A stretch of 64,000 nt of DNA from Shewanella violacea DSS12 (GTDB lineage: Bacteria > Pseudomonadota > Gammaproteobacteria > Enterobacterales > Shewanellaceae): the NCBI RefSeq assembly GCF_000091325.1, contig NC_014012.1:1-64000 (forward strand), read 5' to 3'. The translations under genes were made by a program, and so were the position numbers. Shown piece after piece: positions 8,326 through 17,027 of the stretch (positions within the stretch are counted from its first letter, which is position 1; each line of letters starts with the position of its first letter). The notes beneath the pieces were generated by a model. The model did not search any database and had not been told where the DNA came from. It saw only the letters and a program-made list of their open reading frames with translations.

Positions 8326-9297
8326 ATGACAACAAAAATAATTTTAGATACAGATCCAGGTATCGATGATGCCATGGCTATCATCTTTGCCGAGGCGCAC
8401 TCGGAGATAGAGCTTAAGGCCATAACCTGTGTGTATGGTAATGCCACCATAGACAATGCCACTCATAATGCCCTTTTTCTTAAGCAAAAATATGGCTTGC
8501 AGGCCGATGTAGTCAAGGGGGCCGCTAAACCTATGGTTCGTCCGTCTGTAGGGGCTACTGTTGTGGTACATGGCGAGTCAGGCTTAGGTGATTTTCAGGC
8601 TCCAGATGAATTATCTGTAGCGGCTGATCCACGTCCGGCCTATCAATATATTATCGATGCACTTAGGGCCGAACCGGGTGAAATTACTCTGGTGGCAGTG
8701 GGACCCTTGACCAATCTGGCTTTGGCATTAGAGGCTGCTCCCGAAATAGTGACTCTGGTGAAAGAAGTCGTGGTGATGGGCGGTGCATTTGGCGTCAACG
8801 ATCACCGAGGCAATGTGACTCCCTATGCCGAGGCCAATATTCATGACGATCCTCACGCCGCCGATATGGTCTTTGGGGCGTCTTGGCCTGTAGTCATTAT
8901 AGGTCTGGATGTGACCGAGCAGAGCTTCTTCACCAAAGATTATCTAGATCGACTCAGGGATGATGCCGGTGAGGTTGGGCAATTTATCTGGGATATAAGC
9001 CGCTACTACTTAAAGTTCTATTCCGAGAAGGTGGGGTTGGAAGGTTGTCATGTGCATGATCCATCTGCTATCGCTTATGTGATTGACCCATCACTGTTTA
9101 CCCTGCGTGAAGGCCCCGTGCGTGTAGTCACAGATGGTCCGGCAGAAGGCATGACAATACAAAAATTCGATAAACGTAAATATATGCATGATGAATGGCA
9201 GAGCCATGAGTCACAAAGAGTGGGGATTTCGGTAGAAGATGAGCGTTTGTTGTCTCTTTATCGTCAGACCATCATAGATTACAGTCAAAAACGATAA
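8326..9297 (+). CDS. Inosine/uridine-preferring nucleoside hydrolase
   Basis: This 323-residue protein is of the IUNH family and cleaves the N-glycosidic bond of ribonucleosides to give base plus ribose. ILDTDPGIDDAMAI near the N-terminus is the calcium-binding DxDxGxDD signature. AVGPLTNLALAL, VVMGGAFGV, AEANIHDDPHAAD and the histidine-bearing CHVHDPSAIAY are further family segments. There is no signal peptide, so it is cytoplasmic. It stands alone after the oxidase operon. The exact substrate within the family (pyrimidine versus purine nucleosides) cannot be read from sequence here. Confidence 0.94.
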   Translation: MTTKIILDTDPGIDDAMAIIFAEAHSEIELKAITCVYGNATIDNATHNALFLKQKYGLQADVVKGAAKPMVRPSVGATVVVHGESGLGDFQAPDELSVAADPRPAYQYIIDALRAEPGEITLVAVGPLTNLALALEAAPEIVTLVKEVVVMGGAFGVNDHRGNVTPYAEANIHDDPHAADMVFGASWPVVIIGLDVTEQSFFTKDYLDRLRDDAGEVGQFIWDISRYYLKFYSEKVGLEGCHVHDPSAIAYVIDPSLFTLREGPVRVVTDGPAEGMTIQKFDKRKYMHDEWQSHESQRVGISVEDERLLSLYRQTIIDYSQKR

Positions 9298-9311
9298 ATA
9301 GAACACGCGGG

Positions 9312-9357
9312 GCGGGATAGGCATTATCTCTGTTAATTAGATAATGGATAATCCCGC
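9312..9357. terminator. Long inverted repeat between convergent genes, probable bidirectional terminator
   Basis: Outer arms GCGGGAT (9312-9318) and ATCCCGC (9351-9357) enclose inner arms ATTATCT (9323-9329) and AGATAAT (9339-9345). It sits between the nucleoside hydrolase and the LysE-type gene. There is no strong T run, so the role is inferred from position. Confidence 0.5.
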
Positions 9358-9382
9358 TCAGGTTAGTCTCTTTGGGTTTTAG

Positions 9383-10024
9383 TTAGCTCATTGCCTGCAC
9401 TTGAGAGCCTAGTAACCAGATGGCTAAGGCGAAGAATATCATGCCCATAAACTTGTTCTGATTAGCCCTGAACTTGTCATTTTTCAGTAGTGACTTGCCC
9501 AAGGTTCCCACCATTAACACCAGTAATAAGTTAAACAATAATCCCATCACGTTGAGTAGCAGGCCAAGAGCCAGCATCTGCTCGCCCGATGTTGCCGTTA
9601 GCTGCGGCGAAACAAACTGCGGCAGGAACAGCACGAAGAAGAGTAGGGCCTTAGGGTTTAGCAGGTTACTAAATACCGCGCGGCGGTACAGCATCTTAGC
9701 TAGGCCAGATTGCTGCTCTATCTCTGGGGCATCAGCAGGGCCACTGCGCATACAATCCCAACCCATCTTCATCAGATATGCTCCGCCTAAGATGCGTAGC
9801 ACCTGCAGAGCCATAGGATTCATGGCTATTAATGCCGATACCCCCATAGCAGCTAACAATGTCAGTATTAGCCCAGAGGTGGCATTGCCCAAGCTGGCAA
9901 ATACACCTACTTTTTTGCCATAACTTAAGCTAGAACTCGCTATAAGTAGCATGTCTGGGCCTGGTATAAGGAGTAGGGCGATAACTGTGGTCAAATACAG
10001 TGGCAGTACAGCGAGATCGATCAT
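9383..10024 (-). CDS. LysE/RhtB family amino-acid exporter
   Basis: This inner-membrane protein has six predicted spans. LLLIPGPDMLLIASSSLSYG near the N-terminus is the LysE/RhtB signature (GPDxLLV...G), and LLNPKALLFFVLFLPQFV is the second conserved block. Members export amino acids such as homoserine, threonine or leucine; the substrate here is unknown. I chose the ATG at 10024 (213 residues), which gives the family's usual length. A start at 10078 would add an uncharacteristic charged, proline-rich leader. The gene is monocistronic and convergent with the nucleoside hydrolase. Confidence 0.88.
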   Translation of the reverse strand: MIDLAVLPLYLTTVIALLLIPGPDMLLIASSSLSYGKKVGVFASLGNATSGLILTLLAAMGVSALIAMNPMALQVLRILGGAYLMKMGWDCMRSGPADAPEIEQQSGLAKMLYRRAVFSNLLNPKALLFFVLFLPQFVSPQLTATSGEQMLALGLLLNVMGLLFNLLLVLMVGTLGKSLLKNDKFRANQNKFMGMIFFALAIWLLGSQVQAMS

Positions 10025-10078
10025 CATAAATGCATAAGTTGGAATAGACGGCGGCATTCTACCTCTATCAGGATCCAT

Positions 10079-10927
10079 CGGCAGTATTTTCTTAATTTTT
10101 TTGAGAACACTTAGTTATTAAAACGGAAAATTACTGAGATATTTATACTTGGGTCAGGGTTCCGCCTGAGTGAGATTTCTTGTAAAGCACAGTGCTTGAT
10201 AGCGTCATATATTTGTCGAAATGGCTTAAACACTGGCTTGTATGAGGCTAGATTGGGTTTTTTTTATAATTTATTATTCATCAATTATATTTTTTGTTAT
10301 AGATTTTTCCATTTTTCAGCTGCCAATAAAAATGGAACTGGATTCATAGTTAAGATTTATTGGTTAGTTAATTTGATTTTTACAGCTTTGTTTACTAGCA
10401 GTTAGGATAGGCTACCAGTAAGCAAACTAATGAGCATCATGGTATGAATTATTTGAGACTCGTTTTATGGAAAACTGCTAACTGGCTATTTGCCTTGATT
10501 AATTATTAGTCTCTTCTGTTTACATTTATTCCTTCTTAATTCAGTTTAAAACGTTATAACTCGTTAGTTACTAGCCTAGATCACCTATAAATTGTCTCGC
10601 TACGAATTAGTTCATTTCTGTTGAACTCACATTTACTCAGCGTCTATTAAGTGTTCAATAAAATGGCGCTGAGTGGGATGTTTGACGCAAATATAGACGA
10701 GTCAAAACTAAAAAAATACTGATAAAACAGACAAGATCTTGACAGTATCTGCTGTACGAAAAATACTCTAAAATGGTTTTAATTATCTCGTCACCGCTAT
10801 TAAATCATCAGGTTTACTGTTTGTTTTTAGCCATGACACTAGTGAAAAGTTTCTCGAGTCACTTCATGAATAGTTTCGGGAACAAGTTCACAAACCACTT
10901 CACTAAATCAGTGAATAAAGAGTCCTT
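10079..10927. other. Intergenic AT-rich region, one promoter candidate
   Basis: There is no convincing gene; two 60-69-codon ORFs (10196, 10773) look random. A good sigma-70-like promoter is present at 10739-10767 (listed separately). GC content drops here compared with flanking core genes, marking the start of the accessory stretch. Confidence 0.5.
10739..10767 (+). promoter_or_regulatory. Sigma-70-like promoter candidate
   Basis: TTGACA at 10739-10744 and AATACT at 10762-10767 are separated by 17 bp. It points toward the small ORF that starts at 10928. Confidence 0.5.
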
Positions 10928-11152
10928 ATGTTTCGTTATATTTTATCAGCCATAATCCTTTACGCATTCTGGTTAACTTACCAAGATATTTCCTCTTATC
11001 TTGATGAACCCGTAGCATCTGAAATTCAGCTGCTGGCTAACCAAGAGCATCAGCGAGACAGTCAGTCAGGTGGCCAATTAGCTAAGGTTAAGCACTACAA
11101 TTTAATCGAAGAGATGAGCTGTGATAGCAATTCAGAATGTAACAGTGAGTAA
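10928..11152 (+). CDS. Small single-span membrane protein, hypothetical
   Basis: The 74-residue ORF has one N-terminal hydrophobic segment (YILSAIILYAFWLTYQ) followed by a polar, acidic tail with two cysteines near the C-terminus (SCDSNSECNSE). It could be a membrane-anchored or exported peptide. A candidate promoter lies about 160 bp upstream. The stop codon is four bases before the terminal hairpin of repeat copy R1, the same gene-end placement seen for other copies. I recognise no family; coding status is uncertain because of the short length and weak ribosome-binding site. Confidence 0.45.
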   Translation: MFRYILSAIILYAFWLTYQDISSYLDEPVASEIQLLANQEHQRDSQSGGQLAKVKHYNLIEEMSCDSNSECNSE

Positions 11153-11156
11153 GTAC

Positions 11157-11365
11157 CTTGTAGGTTCACAAGGTTGAAAGAACTTCTTGGTTAGGCTTTT
11201 GTTTCATTTAGCAGCTTGGGTGTTTGATTGGGTTATGGGAAACCATAGGCTTATTTGTATTTATCGCCTCCCAGCGGGTGCTGTATAGGGATATACCAAT
11301 GTCGTGATGGCAGGATGCCAGTGAACGACGTATGTGTAGGTAAGCTCTCGGGACGCGGTGAAGCA
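11157..11365 (-). repeat. Repeat family copy R1 (terminal stem on the left)
   Basis: It opens with the hairpin CTTGTAGGTTCACAAG (11157-11172), then GGTTAGGC, GCCTCCCAGCGGG and GTAGGTAAGCTCTCGGGACG words shared with R2 and, in reverse, R5. Part of the interior differs (11280-11330), so it is a diverged or rearranged copy. Confidence 0.75.
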
Positions 11366-11473
11366 ATTATAAAAGAAGTGTGTTTCTTCGGCTTTCTGTC
11401 TTAATAACTGGGGCTTTAGCCTGCTCTTTTGCTACTCTATAAGGCTAAATCACCTCTTAGCCGTAAATGTAAT

Positions 11474-12403
11474 ATGAAATTAGATGAGATAGTTACCACC
11501 CTGAGTCGTGGCGACCTAAAAGAACTTCCGGTTGATGCCTTGTTAGCAGCGAGACTGCAGTGGTCTGAGTTACTGCCTGTTATAGAAGCCTTGATGCAAA
11601 AATTTATCGTTAAAGAGGCCTTGACCGATCCTGAGTCCAATCTCCTTTTCTTCGGTATCTGTCTGATTATCGATCGTAAGCAATTTAGTAGCTTTGACTC
11701 TCTAATAGACCTAACCAATAAAGAAGACTGTGATAGTCCATTAGAGCGTCTACTGGGTGATTTTATTGGCTCAGATCTCTCGACGGCTTACTATATTTTG
11801 GCTCAAGGAAAACCAGAGCAACTCAGTCGCTTGGTTAACTCACAACAAGCCGGCGAACTGGTTAAGATGGCTGCCTTGAGTGCACTATTCTCGCAACTGC
11901 ATACTGGCCAAATTGATAGAGACACACTTAATCACAGCATTCCAAGTTTTATCGATAGTCTAGTCAAAAATAATCACTCCATAGCCCTATTTGAGCTGAT
12001 TAATCTGTTAATTTCTAATCAGTTTAATCAGTATCACAGCCAGTTAGTTGCTTATGTACAGAGTAAAGTTATTGATGAAGGTCCAGCTGAGAACCAGTGC
12101 ATCATAGATTGGGATAATCAGTCTATCGGTTATTCAGAGTGGGAAAGTGGCCTAATAAGTGGCAATTATGATGTGATAGATTCACTTAGCCATTGGGCGG
12201 GTTTCAACGCTGAATCTGAGATGAATGATGAGGATCTCATGGCCGTCTTTGATGACTTGATGAATACCCCCAGCGAACTCGATGAAAGATATTTTGAGGC
12301 CCTGGATTATCAGCAACCTTTTATCGCGGATATCCAAGTCGGCCGCAATGACCCTTGCCCTTGTGGTAGCGGTAAGAAATACAAGAAGTGCTGTTTGAAT
12401 TAG
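11474..12403 (+). CDS. DUF1186-like protein with C-terminal SEC-C zinc motif
   Basis: The product has 309 residues. The N-terminal 270 are largely helical, leucine-rich and repeat-like, consistent with DUF1186. The C-terminus is a SEC-C motif, [20 protein letters not shown], with CxC...CC zinc ligands as in SecA, where it contacts SecB or ribosomes. SEC-C is found on many unrelated proteins, including stress and toxin-antitoxin-linked ones, so it does not fix a function. I prefer ATG at 11474 ([10 protein letters not shown]) to the upstream ATG at 11429, whose 15 extra residues lie in the repeat-bordering DNA. It is convergent with yoeB, 10 bp away. Confidence 0.8.
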   Translation: MKLDEIVTTLSRGDLKELPVDALLAARLQWSELLPVIEALMQKFIVKEALTDPESNLLFFGICLIIDRKQFSSFDSLIDLTNKEDCDSPLERLLGDFIGSDLSTAYYILAQGKPEQLSRLVNSQQAGELVKMAALSALFSQLHTGQIDRDTLNHSIPSFIDSLVKNNHSIALFELINLLISNQFNQYHSQLVAYVQSKVIDEGPAENQCIIDWDNQSIGYSEWESGLISGNYDVIDSLSHWAGFNAESEMNDEDLMAVFDDLMNTPSELDERYFEALDYQQPFIADIQVGRNDPCPCGSGKKYKKCCLN

Positions 12404-12413
12404 GCTGTGTACT

Positions 12414-12698
12414 TTAGGAAGAGTAATGGAAGCGTAGGGCAACAATTGTTAATTGATCCTGGTTTGCCCTATAAACTAAGCGATGTTCATCGGAGATCCG
12501 TCTAGACCAGTAACCAGAAAGGTTCTCTTTTAACCTTTCTGGTTTGCCAATACCCTCAAAAGGTGTTCTTTGGCAATCTTTAATAAGCAGGTTAATTCGC
12601 TTTAACGTCTTTTTATCTTGTTGTTGCCAATAAAGGTAATCGTTCCAGGCCTGCTCTGAATAAAAGGTCGAGAAAAGGGTAGTTGTATTAGTTTTCAT
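12414..12698 (-). CDS. yoeB: YoeB toxin, ribosome-dependent mRNA interferase
   Basis: This 94-residue RelE-superfamily toxin cleaves mRNA in the ribosomal A site. FYSEQAWNDYLYWQQQDKKTLKRIN, ending in PFEGIGKPERLK, GYWSRRISDEHRLVYR and ALRFHYSS are diagnostic of YoeB, including the catalytic Glu (PERLK region), Arg (RRISDEHR) and the terminal His-Tyr. The start overlaps the yefM stop by one base (TAATG), the usual translationally coupled order with the antitoxin first. The N-terminus is about ten residues longer than in E. coli YoeB. Confidence 0.96.
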   Translation of the reverse strand: MKTNTTTLFSTFYSEQAWNDYLYWQQQDKKTLKRINLLIKDCQRTPFEGIGKPERLKENLSGYWSRRISDEHRLVYRANQDQLTIVALRFHYSS

Positions 12699-12949
12699 TA
12701 ATCCAGTAACTCTCGCTCTTGAGCTTGGCCATCATCAATCTGCTTTATAGAATCTAACAGATGCTTTGCATTTACTGGGTTTGAAAGTAAGTAGATAGTT
12801 TCTTTCCAGCTATTGAACTCTGACTCAGAGAACATGACGACATTTTCAGCGCCACGACGATGTATTACAGCAGGTTCGCAGTCGTTGACCACGCTGTCAC
12901 AAACAGATTTAAAATTACTTCTTACCTCAGTAAAACTATAAACACTCAT
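12698..12949 (-). CDS. yefM: YefM antitoxin
   Basis: This 83-residue Phd/YefM-family antitoxin neutralises YoeB and represses the operon. The N-terminus MSVYSFTEVRSNFKSVCDSV and the block PAVIHRRGAENVVMFSESEF form the DNA-binding fold, and the acidic C-terminus (DSIKQIDDGQAQERELLD) is the toxin-binding tail. ATG at 12949 has AGAGG eight bases upstream and gives exactly the E. coli length; an in-frame GTG at 12955 is less likely. TGTAC-type operator words lie upstream. Confidence 0.96.
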   Translation of the reverse strand: MSVYSFTEVRSNFKSVCDSVVNDCEPAVIHRRGAENVVMFSESEFNSWKETIYLLSNPVNAKHLLDSIKQIDDGQAQERELLD

Positions 12950-12957
12950 AAACACCT

Positions 12958-13019
12958 CTACATGTACGTTAATGAGTACAGTTTAGTTCGAAAGTGATAG
13001 ATGTACAAGATTAAGTACA
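12958..13019 (-). promoter_or_regulatory. YefM-YoeB operator region
   Basis: Several TGTACA-like half-palindromes lie upstream of yefM: TGTAC at 12963, GTACA at 12976, TGTACA at 13002-13007 and AGTACA at 13014. YefM-YoeB is known to bind TGTACA palindromes in E. coli. Autoregulation here is inferred from this match. Confidence 0.65.
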
Positions 13020-13039
13020 AGTATCCTGAAACAGAGAAC

Positions 13040-13330
13040 ACTTGTTTGCACACAAATTTGGGCCTTGTCGGTTCACAAATTTGGTCCTTTGTCGGTTCAC
13101 AAGGTTGAAGGAACTTTTTTGGTTAGGCTTTGGTTTCATTTGGCGGTGTGGGTGTTTGGTTTGATTATGGGAAGCCATAGCCTTACTTGTGTTAATCGCC
13201 TCCCAGCGGGGTATGTGTAGGTAAGCTCTCGGGACGCGGTAAAGCCATCCATGGCCGCTTCGCGAAAACATCCTTGTTTTCGAGACCCTCTTGCCTACCT
13301 ACACCTTGTCTCTAAAAAGCAGTGTTTCTT
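13040..13330 (-). repeat. Repeat family copy R2 (terminal stem on the left)
   Basis: Three degenerate copies of the terminal stem (ACTTGT..ACAAAT, CTTGTCGGTTCACAAA, TTGTCGGTTCACAAG) open the element. The body then matches R5 read on the other strand: GCCTCCCAGCGGGGTATGTG, AAGCTCTCGGGACG, a CCATCCATGGCCGC block, GAAAACATCC..GTTTTCGAGACCC and CCTACCTACACC. It ends in AAAAAGCAGTG just before the helicase stop. Confidence 0.85.
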
Positions 13331-13342
13331 GGACTAATAGAT

Positions 13343-16300
13343 TTAACTGTTTGCTAATTTTGCTGCATCTTTCCATAGGTAGCTAGGCATAGGTTCATGT
13401 AATTCCCAAGTTATATTCATAGGTTGGGAGCCGCTAGTTTCTGCTAAGTTAACCCAACCTAGGTTCACAAATCCCATCGTATTTCCATTTTCATCTTTAT
13501 TGGATTCTCGCACCCATAACATAAGTTTTTTACCAATATCTTTATGCTGGATATAGGCTAAGCCCTTACCGCTATCTGGTCGTGCTGAATTCTGAGTCTG
13601 CCAATGGAAGTGAGTAGGGCTCATTGCATAGTCGTGATAAAGCGTCGTAGGAGAAAAGTGTTGATCTGATTTTTGTAATGTAACAAACAATAGCTCTACG
13701 TTGAGCTCTCTTAAGTTAAATACTCCTTCACGGCTTACTGCTTGTTTTTCAAAACTTGAGCCTCCTAACCCTGCGATAATTTGCTCTCGTGTATAGCGAG
13801 CATTGAGTTGAAGTGGGCAAGGAAAGTCTGTTTGAAGTCTTTGAACTTGAGTATCGTTATTATCAAGTAAGTAATTGATAACTTCTATTAATTCATTTTG
13901 ATATTCAGGATGAGTAAGTGCTGCTAAGCTTTCAGATAGAGAGGTGAAACCTAGCTTATCTCCTGAACAACTCCAAAAGTCATAGTGACACATTAAAGCC
14001 ATTCTTTGCTCTATTGCATCGCCATTATCCACCCACTTAAAGTGATTTATTGCTAATGAGCGAATAAATTTTAGATAAGTCCGAGCGTCACATTTAATTA
14101 TGCTATTAAAAATAGCTCTGTGATAATTTTCGGCAATGGTGGTTTCGTTTACTCTAGGGATTAACAGTAGATCGCTTAATAAGCGAGTCCATCCACCACC
14201 ATCTTTAGGTTTTTTCTTATAAATATCAATTAGTCGGATATTAGGGTAGAAGTTTAAAAAATTACTCAAGGTTAGCTTTTGAACTGTATGGTGTTGAAAA
14301 TTTTGAATATGTGATTTTAGCTTTTGCTGATTTAATATGGCTTGCTTAATGTTGTTTAAGATTATTTCTTTAGTTTTTTTCTGCAGTTCAATGTGACAGC
14401 CAAGAGGAAGGTGCGGAAAGCCGTGCTCAATTTCTTTACTTATAGCGGTATGAGTTTTTCCTATCAATGCTCTAAACTTTTGAGAGAAGTCATATTCGGT
14501 TCTAGCATTACCGACAAAATCCAAAACTGTGACACACTCTTTGCCATCGTTATGACGTAAACCTCGCCCTAATTGCTGCAAAAATATGGTTAAACTCTCT
14601 GTCGGTCGTAAGAAGAGTAGTGTATCTATTTCTGGGATATCGACACCTTCATTGAATATATCGACAACACAAAGAATATTAATATTTCCTAGTTGCAAAT
14701 CTTGCCTTACAGAGTGTCTTTCAGAAGCATTTTTACTGGTAAGTACCGCACTTGGTATTCCTTTAAGGCAAAACTTTTCAGCCATGTACCGAGCATGATC
14801 TTGGTTGACACAAAAAGCTAATGCGCGCATTTCTAATGGATTAGTTACAAGCTCTTCTATATTTTGAAGTATTTTCTGCAGTCGTTGATCATTCTGGGTA
14901 TAGACTTGGGTCAACTCACTCGGGTTATAACGGCCATTTTCCCACTTTACCTGTCTTAGATCGGTATTATCATCTATGCCGAAATATTGAAAAGGGCATA
15001 AATACCTTAGATTTATAGCCTCTGGTAATCTAAGTTCAGCAGCTATAACACCGCCAAAATCATCCAATATGTTTTTACCGTCATGACGTTCGGGTGTAGC
15101 GGTGAGTCCTAGTAATATTTTAGGTGAAAAGTAGCTTATGAACTTTCTATAACTTTCAGCTGATACATGATGGACTTCATCGATGACAATGAAGTCATAA
15201 TAATCTGAACTGAGATTCATGTTATCTAGTTGATTGTTAAATGTTTGTATTGATGCGAAAAGTTGGTCGTATGAGTCTGGTTTATGTTGGCCTACCCATA
15301 ACTCGCCAAAGTTTGGCTGTTTTAGTACTGCTCTAAAACTCTCGATTGCTTGTTTTAATATCTCTTCTCTATGAGCTATAAATAGAATTTTTGCTGTAGG
15401 GTTTTCTTGATAGAAACGTTTGAAGTCGAAAGCTGATATTAGAGTTTTTCCTGTCCCCGTAGCGGCGACGATTAGATTCCTGTTGCGGCCATGTAGATTA
15501 CGTTCAGCATCTAATCTTTCTAATATCTCAATTTGATGCTGATGTGGTGCTAAATCAAAAAACACTGTATTTGAGTTATTTTTATCACCACGACCAAGGT
15601 TAAGTGAACGATTAAGTTTACTACTCGCTTTCTCTGAACCATCAAAAAAATCAAATTCAGGTTGCTGCCAGTAAGTCTCGAATGTACTGAATGTCTTGTC
15701 TATGATGTGTGGGATTTCTTGATTGGTTATCTTCAAGTTCCACTCTAATCCATTGGTTAGTGCTGAACGAGAGAGATTTGATGAGCCTATGTAGGCGGTA
15801 TGAAATCCTGAATCTCGCATGAATAGATAAGATTTGGCATGAAGACGTTCTTGGTTATGGTTATAGCTTAATTTGACTTCGGTGTTAGGTAGCTTGGCTA
15901 GCCATTGAACGGCTTTAAGATCCGTAGCCCCCATATAAGATGTCGTAATAATTTGAAGCTTATGCTTGTTATTACTCGTGAAAGTCCGAAGTTCATCCAT
16001 GAAAATTCTGAGACCCGTCCATTTAATAAATGAAATTATCCAACAGATTTTATTGGAAGATAGTATTTCACGTTTAATTTCACTCTCCAGTGAAATGCCT
16101 TGATTACTACCGCAAAATAACTCGCTTTGTGTGAGGCCTGTAAGAGGGGTTATTTTATCGATATGTGCGGATAATTTAGCCGAAACAGGATCTTGTTTAT
16201 CAAAAATAGCAGTAAGTAGTTTTGCTGGTTGGGCTATGGTGTAATCAGATAAATCGAGGTTTTCTATTCTTTCCTGAAGCCAATAAATAAGCTCATTAGC

Positions 16301-16501
16301 TAGCTCTATTTGGGCTAATGGTGAGTCTTTCGTATTTTTTGATTCAGATATAGCAAGGTGAAAAACATGAACTAATGCACGAGTTAACCATAGAGTTTGC
16401 TCAGTTGTATCCATATTTCTTTCTGAAATAAAGAACTTATCTTTATCCAGCTTATTACTGATAACTTTCGTTATAAGTTGCTCATAAATACCTGTTTGCA
16501 T
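13343..16501 (-). CDS. PLD-nuclease / SF2 helicase / DUF3427 protein, putative defence
   Basis: This is a 1052-residue single-gene unit. A phospholipase D-like nuclease motif, HAKSYLF...GSSNLS (about residues 221-240, HxK plus GSxN), precedes a superfamily 2 helicase core. Walker A is ATGTGKT (about 345-351), DEAD-box position is DEVH (about 439), motif III-like is LTATPERHDG, and motif VI is QLGRGLRH (about 641). The last 400 residues match the DUF3427 type of C-terminus found in such fusions. Family members occur in defence and mobile islands; an anti-phage or DNA-processing role is inference. ATG at 16501 is preferred over TTG at 16513. Lower GC than neighbours and flanking repeats on both sides suggest transfer. 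Confidence 0.85.
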   Translation of the reverse strand: MQTGIYEQLITKVISNKLDKDKFFISERNMDTTEQTLWLTRALVHVFHLAISESKNTKDSPLAQIELANELIYWLQERIENLDLSDYTIAQPAKLLTAIFDKQDPVSAKLSAHIDKITPLTGLTQSELFCGSNQGISLESEIKREILSSNKICWIISFIKWTGLRIFMDELRTFTSNNKHKLQIITTSYMGATDLKAVQWLAKLPNTEVKLSYNHNQERLHAKSYLFMRDSGFHTAYIGSSNLSRSALTNGLEWNLKITNQEIPHIIDKTFSTFETYWQQPEFDFFDGSEKASSKLNRSLNLGRGDKNNSNTVFFDLAPHQHQIEILERLDAERNLHGRNRNLIVAATGTGKTLISAFDFKRFYQENPTAKILFIAHREEILKQAIESFRAVLKQPNFGELWVGQHKPDSYDQLFASIQTFNNQLDNMNLSSDYYDFIVIDEVHHVSAESYRKFISYFSPKILLGLTATPERHDGKNILDDFGGVIAAELRLPEAINLRYLCPFQYFGIDDNTDLRQVKWENGRYNPSELTQVYTQNDQRLQKILQNIEELVTNPLEMRALAFCVNQDHARYMAEKFCLKGIPSAVLTSKNASERHSVRQDLQLGNINILCVVDIFNEGVDIPEIDTLLFLRPTESLTIFLQQLGRGLRHNDGKECVTVLDFVGNARTEYDFSQKFRALIGKTHTAISKEIEHGFPHLPLGCHIELQKKTKEIILNNIKQAILNQQKLKSHIQNFQHHTVQKLTLSNFLNFYPNIRLIDIYKKKPKDGGGWTRLLSDLLLIPRVNETTIAENYHRAIFNSIIKCDARTYLKFIRSLAINHFKWVDNGDAIEQRMALMCHYDFWSCSGDKLGFTSLSESLAALTHPEYQNELIEVINYLLDNNDTQVQRLQTDFPCPLQLNARYTREQIIAGLGGSSFEKQAVSREGVFNLRELNVELLFVTLQKSDQHFSPTTLYHDYAMSPTHFHWQTQNSARPDSGKGLAYIQHKDIGKKLMLWVRESNKDENGNTMGFVNLGWVNLAETSGSQPMNITWELHEPMPSYLWKDAAKLANS

Positions 16502-16608
16502 TATAAAACTCAAATTATCTCTGACAGAGAATAACTATGCCAGGTAAGTCATTTTTTGCAAGTCACAAGTATTAACTTAAGTCGGAGAGATTGTTTCGGC
16601 TGTACCAG

Positions 16609-17027
16609 CAGGTGTAGATACAGCTGCGAGCTTCGATGACAGGGCGAGGTTTCACAAGGTGAACTCTTCGAGCGAGAGATAAGGATATCGAACTGGCCGT
16701 TAAACATGGACGTTGTTTGATTTGGCAGAGCCTATACTCTTATAAAATCAACAGCCGGCGACTCGCAGACCCTTGTTAAAGAAATAGTGCACATAAGGTC
16801 GTTCTTTCACATCCATGTGATCACGACATTCGTATGTCTGACCTCCACGGATGGAGGAAATGTCTTATGCATGCAGGGAACATGCAAGACCATATACAGC
16901 ACCTGCTGCAAGCAATAAACACCAATGTAGCTATGGTTTGCTAAACCCCTAGCACATAAAAAACTAGCCCAATGAAGCCAACAGACTAGCCAAAAAAGTT
17001 ATTTGCGTTACTTGCTAGCTAGCAAGT
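16609..17027 (+). repeat. Repeat family copy R3 (terminal stem inside the fic 3' end)
   Basis: It starts GGTGTAGATACAGCTGCGAG and ends in the perfect 18-bp palindrome ACTTGCTAGCTAGCAAGT (17010-17027). The core at 16741-16934 is nearly identical (about six differences) to 18342-18535 in R4. The region 16514-17007 otherwise holds no gene. Confidence 0.85.

Noticed and set aside
10710..10770. LexA box near the TTGACA promoter
   Set aside because: CTG and CAG half sites are present but spacing and sequence do not fit CTGT-N8-ACAG.
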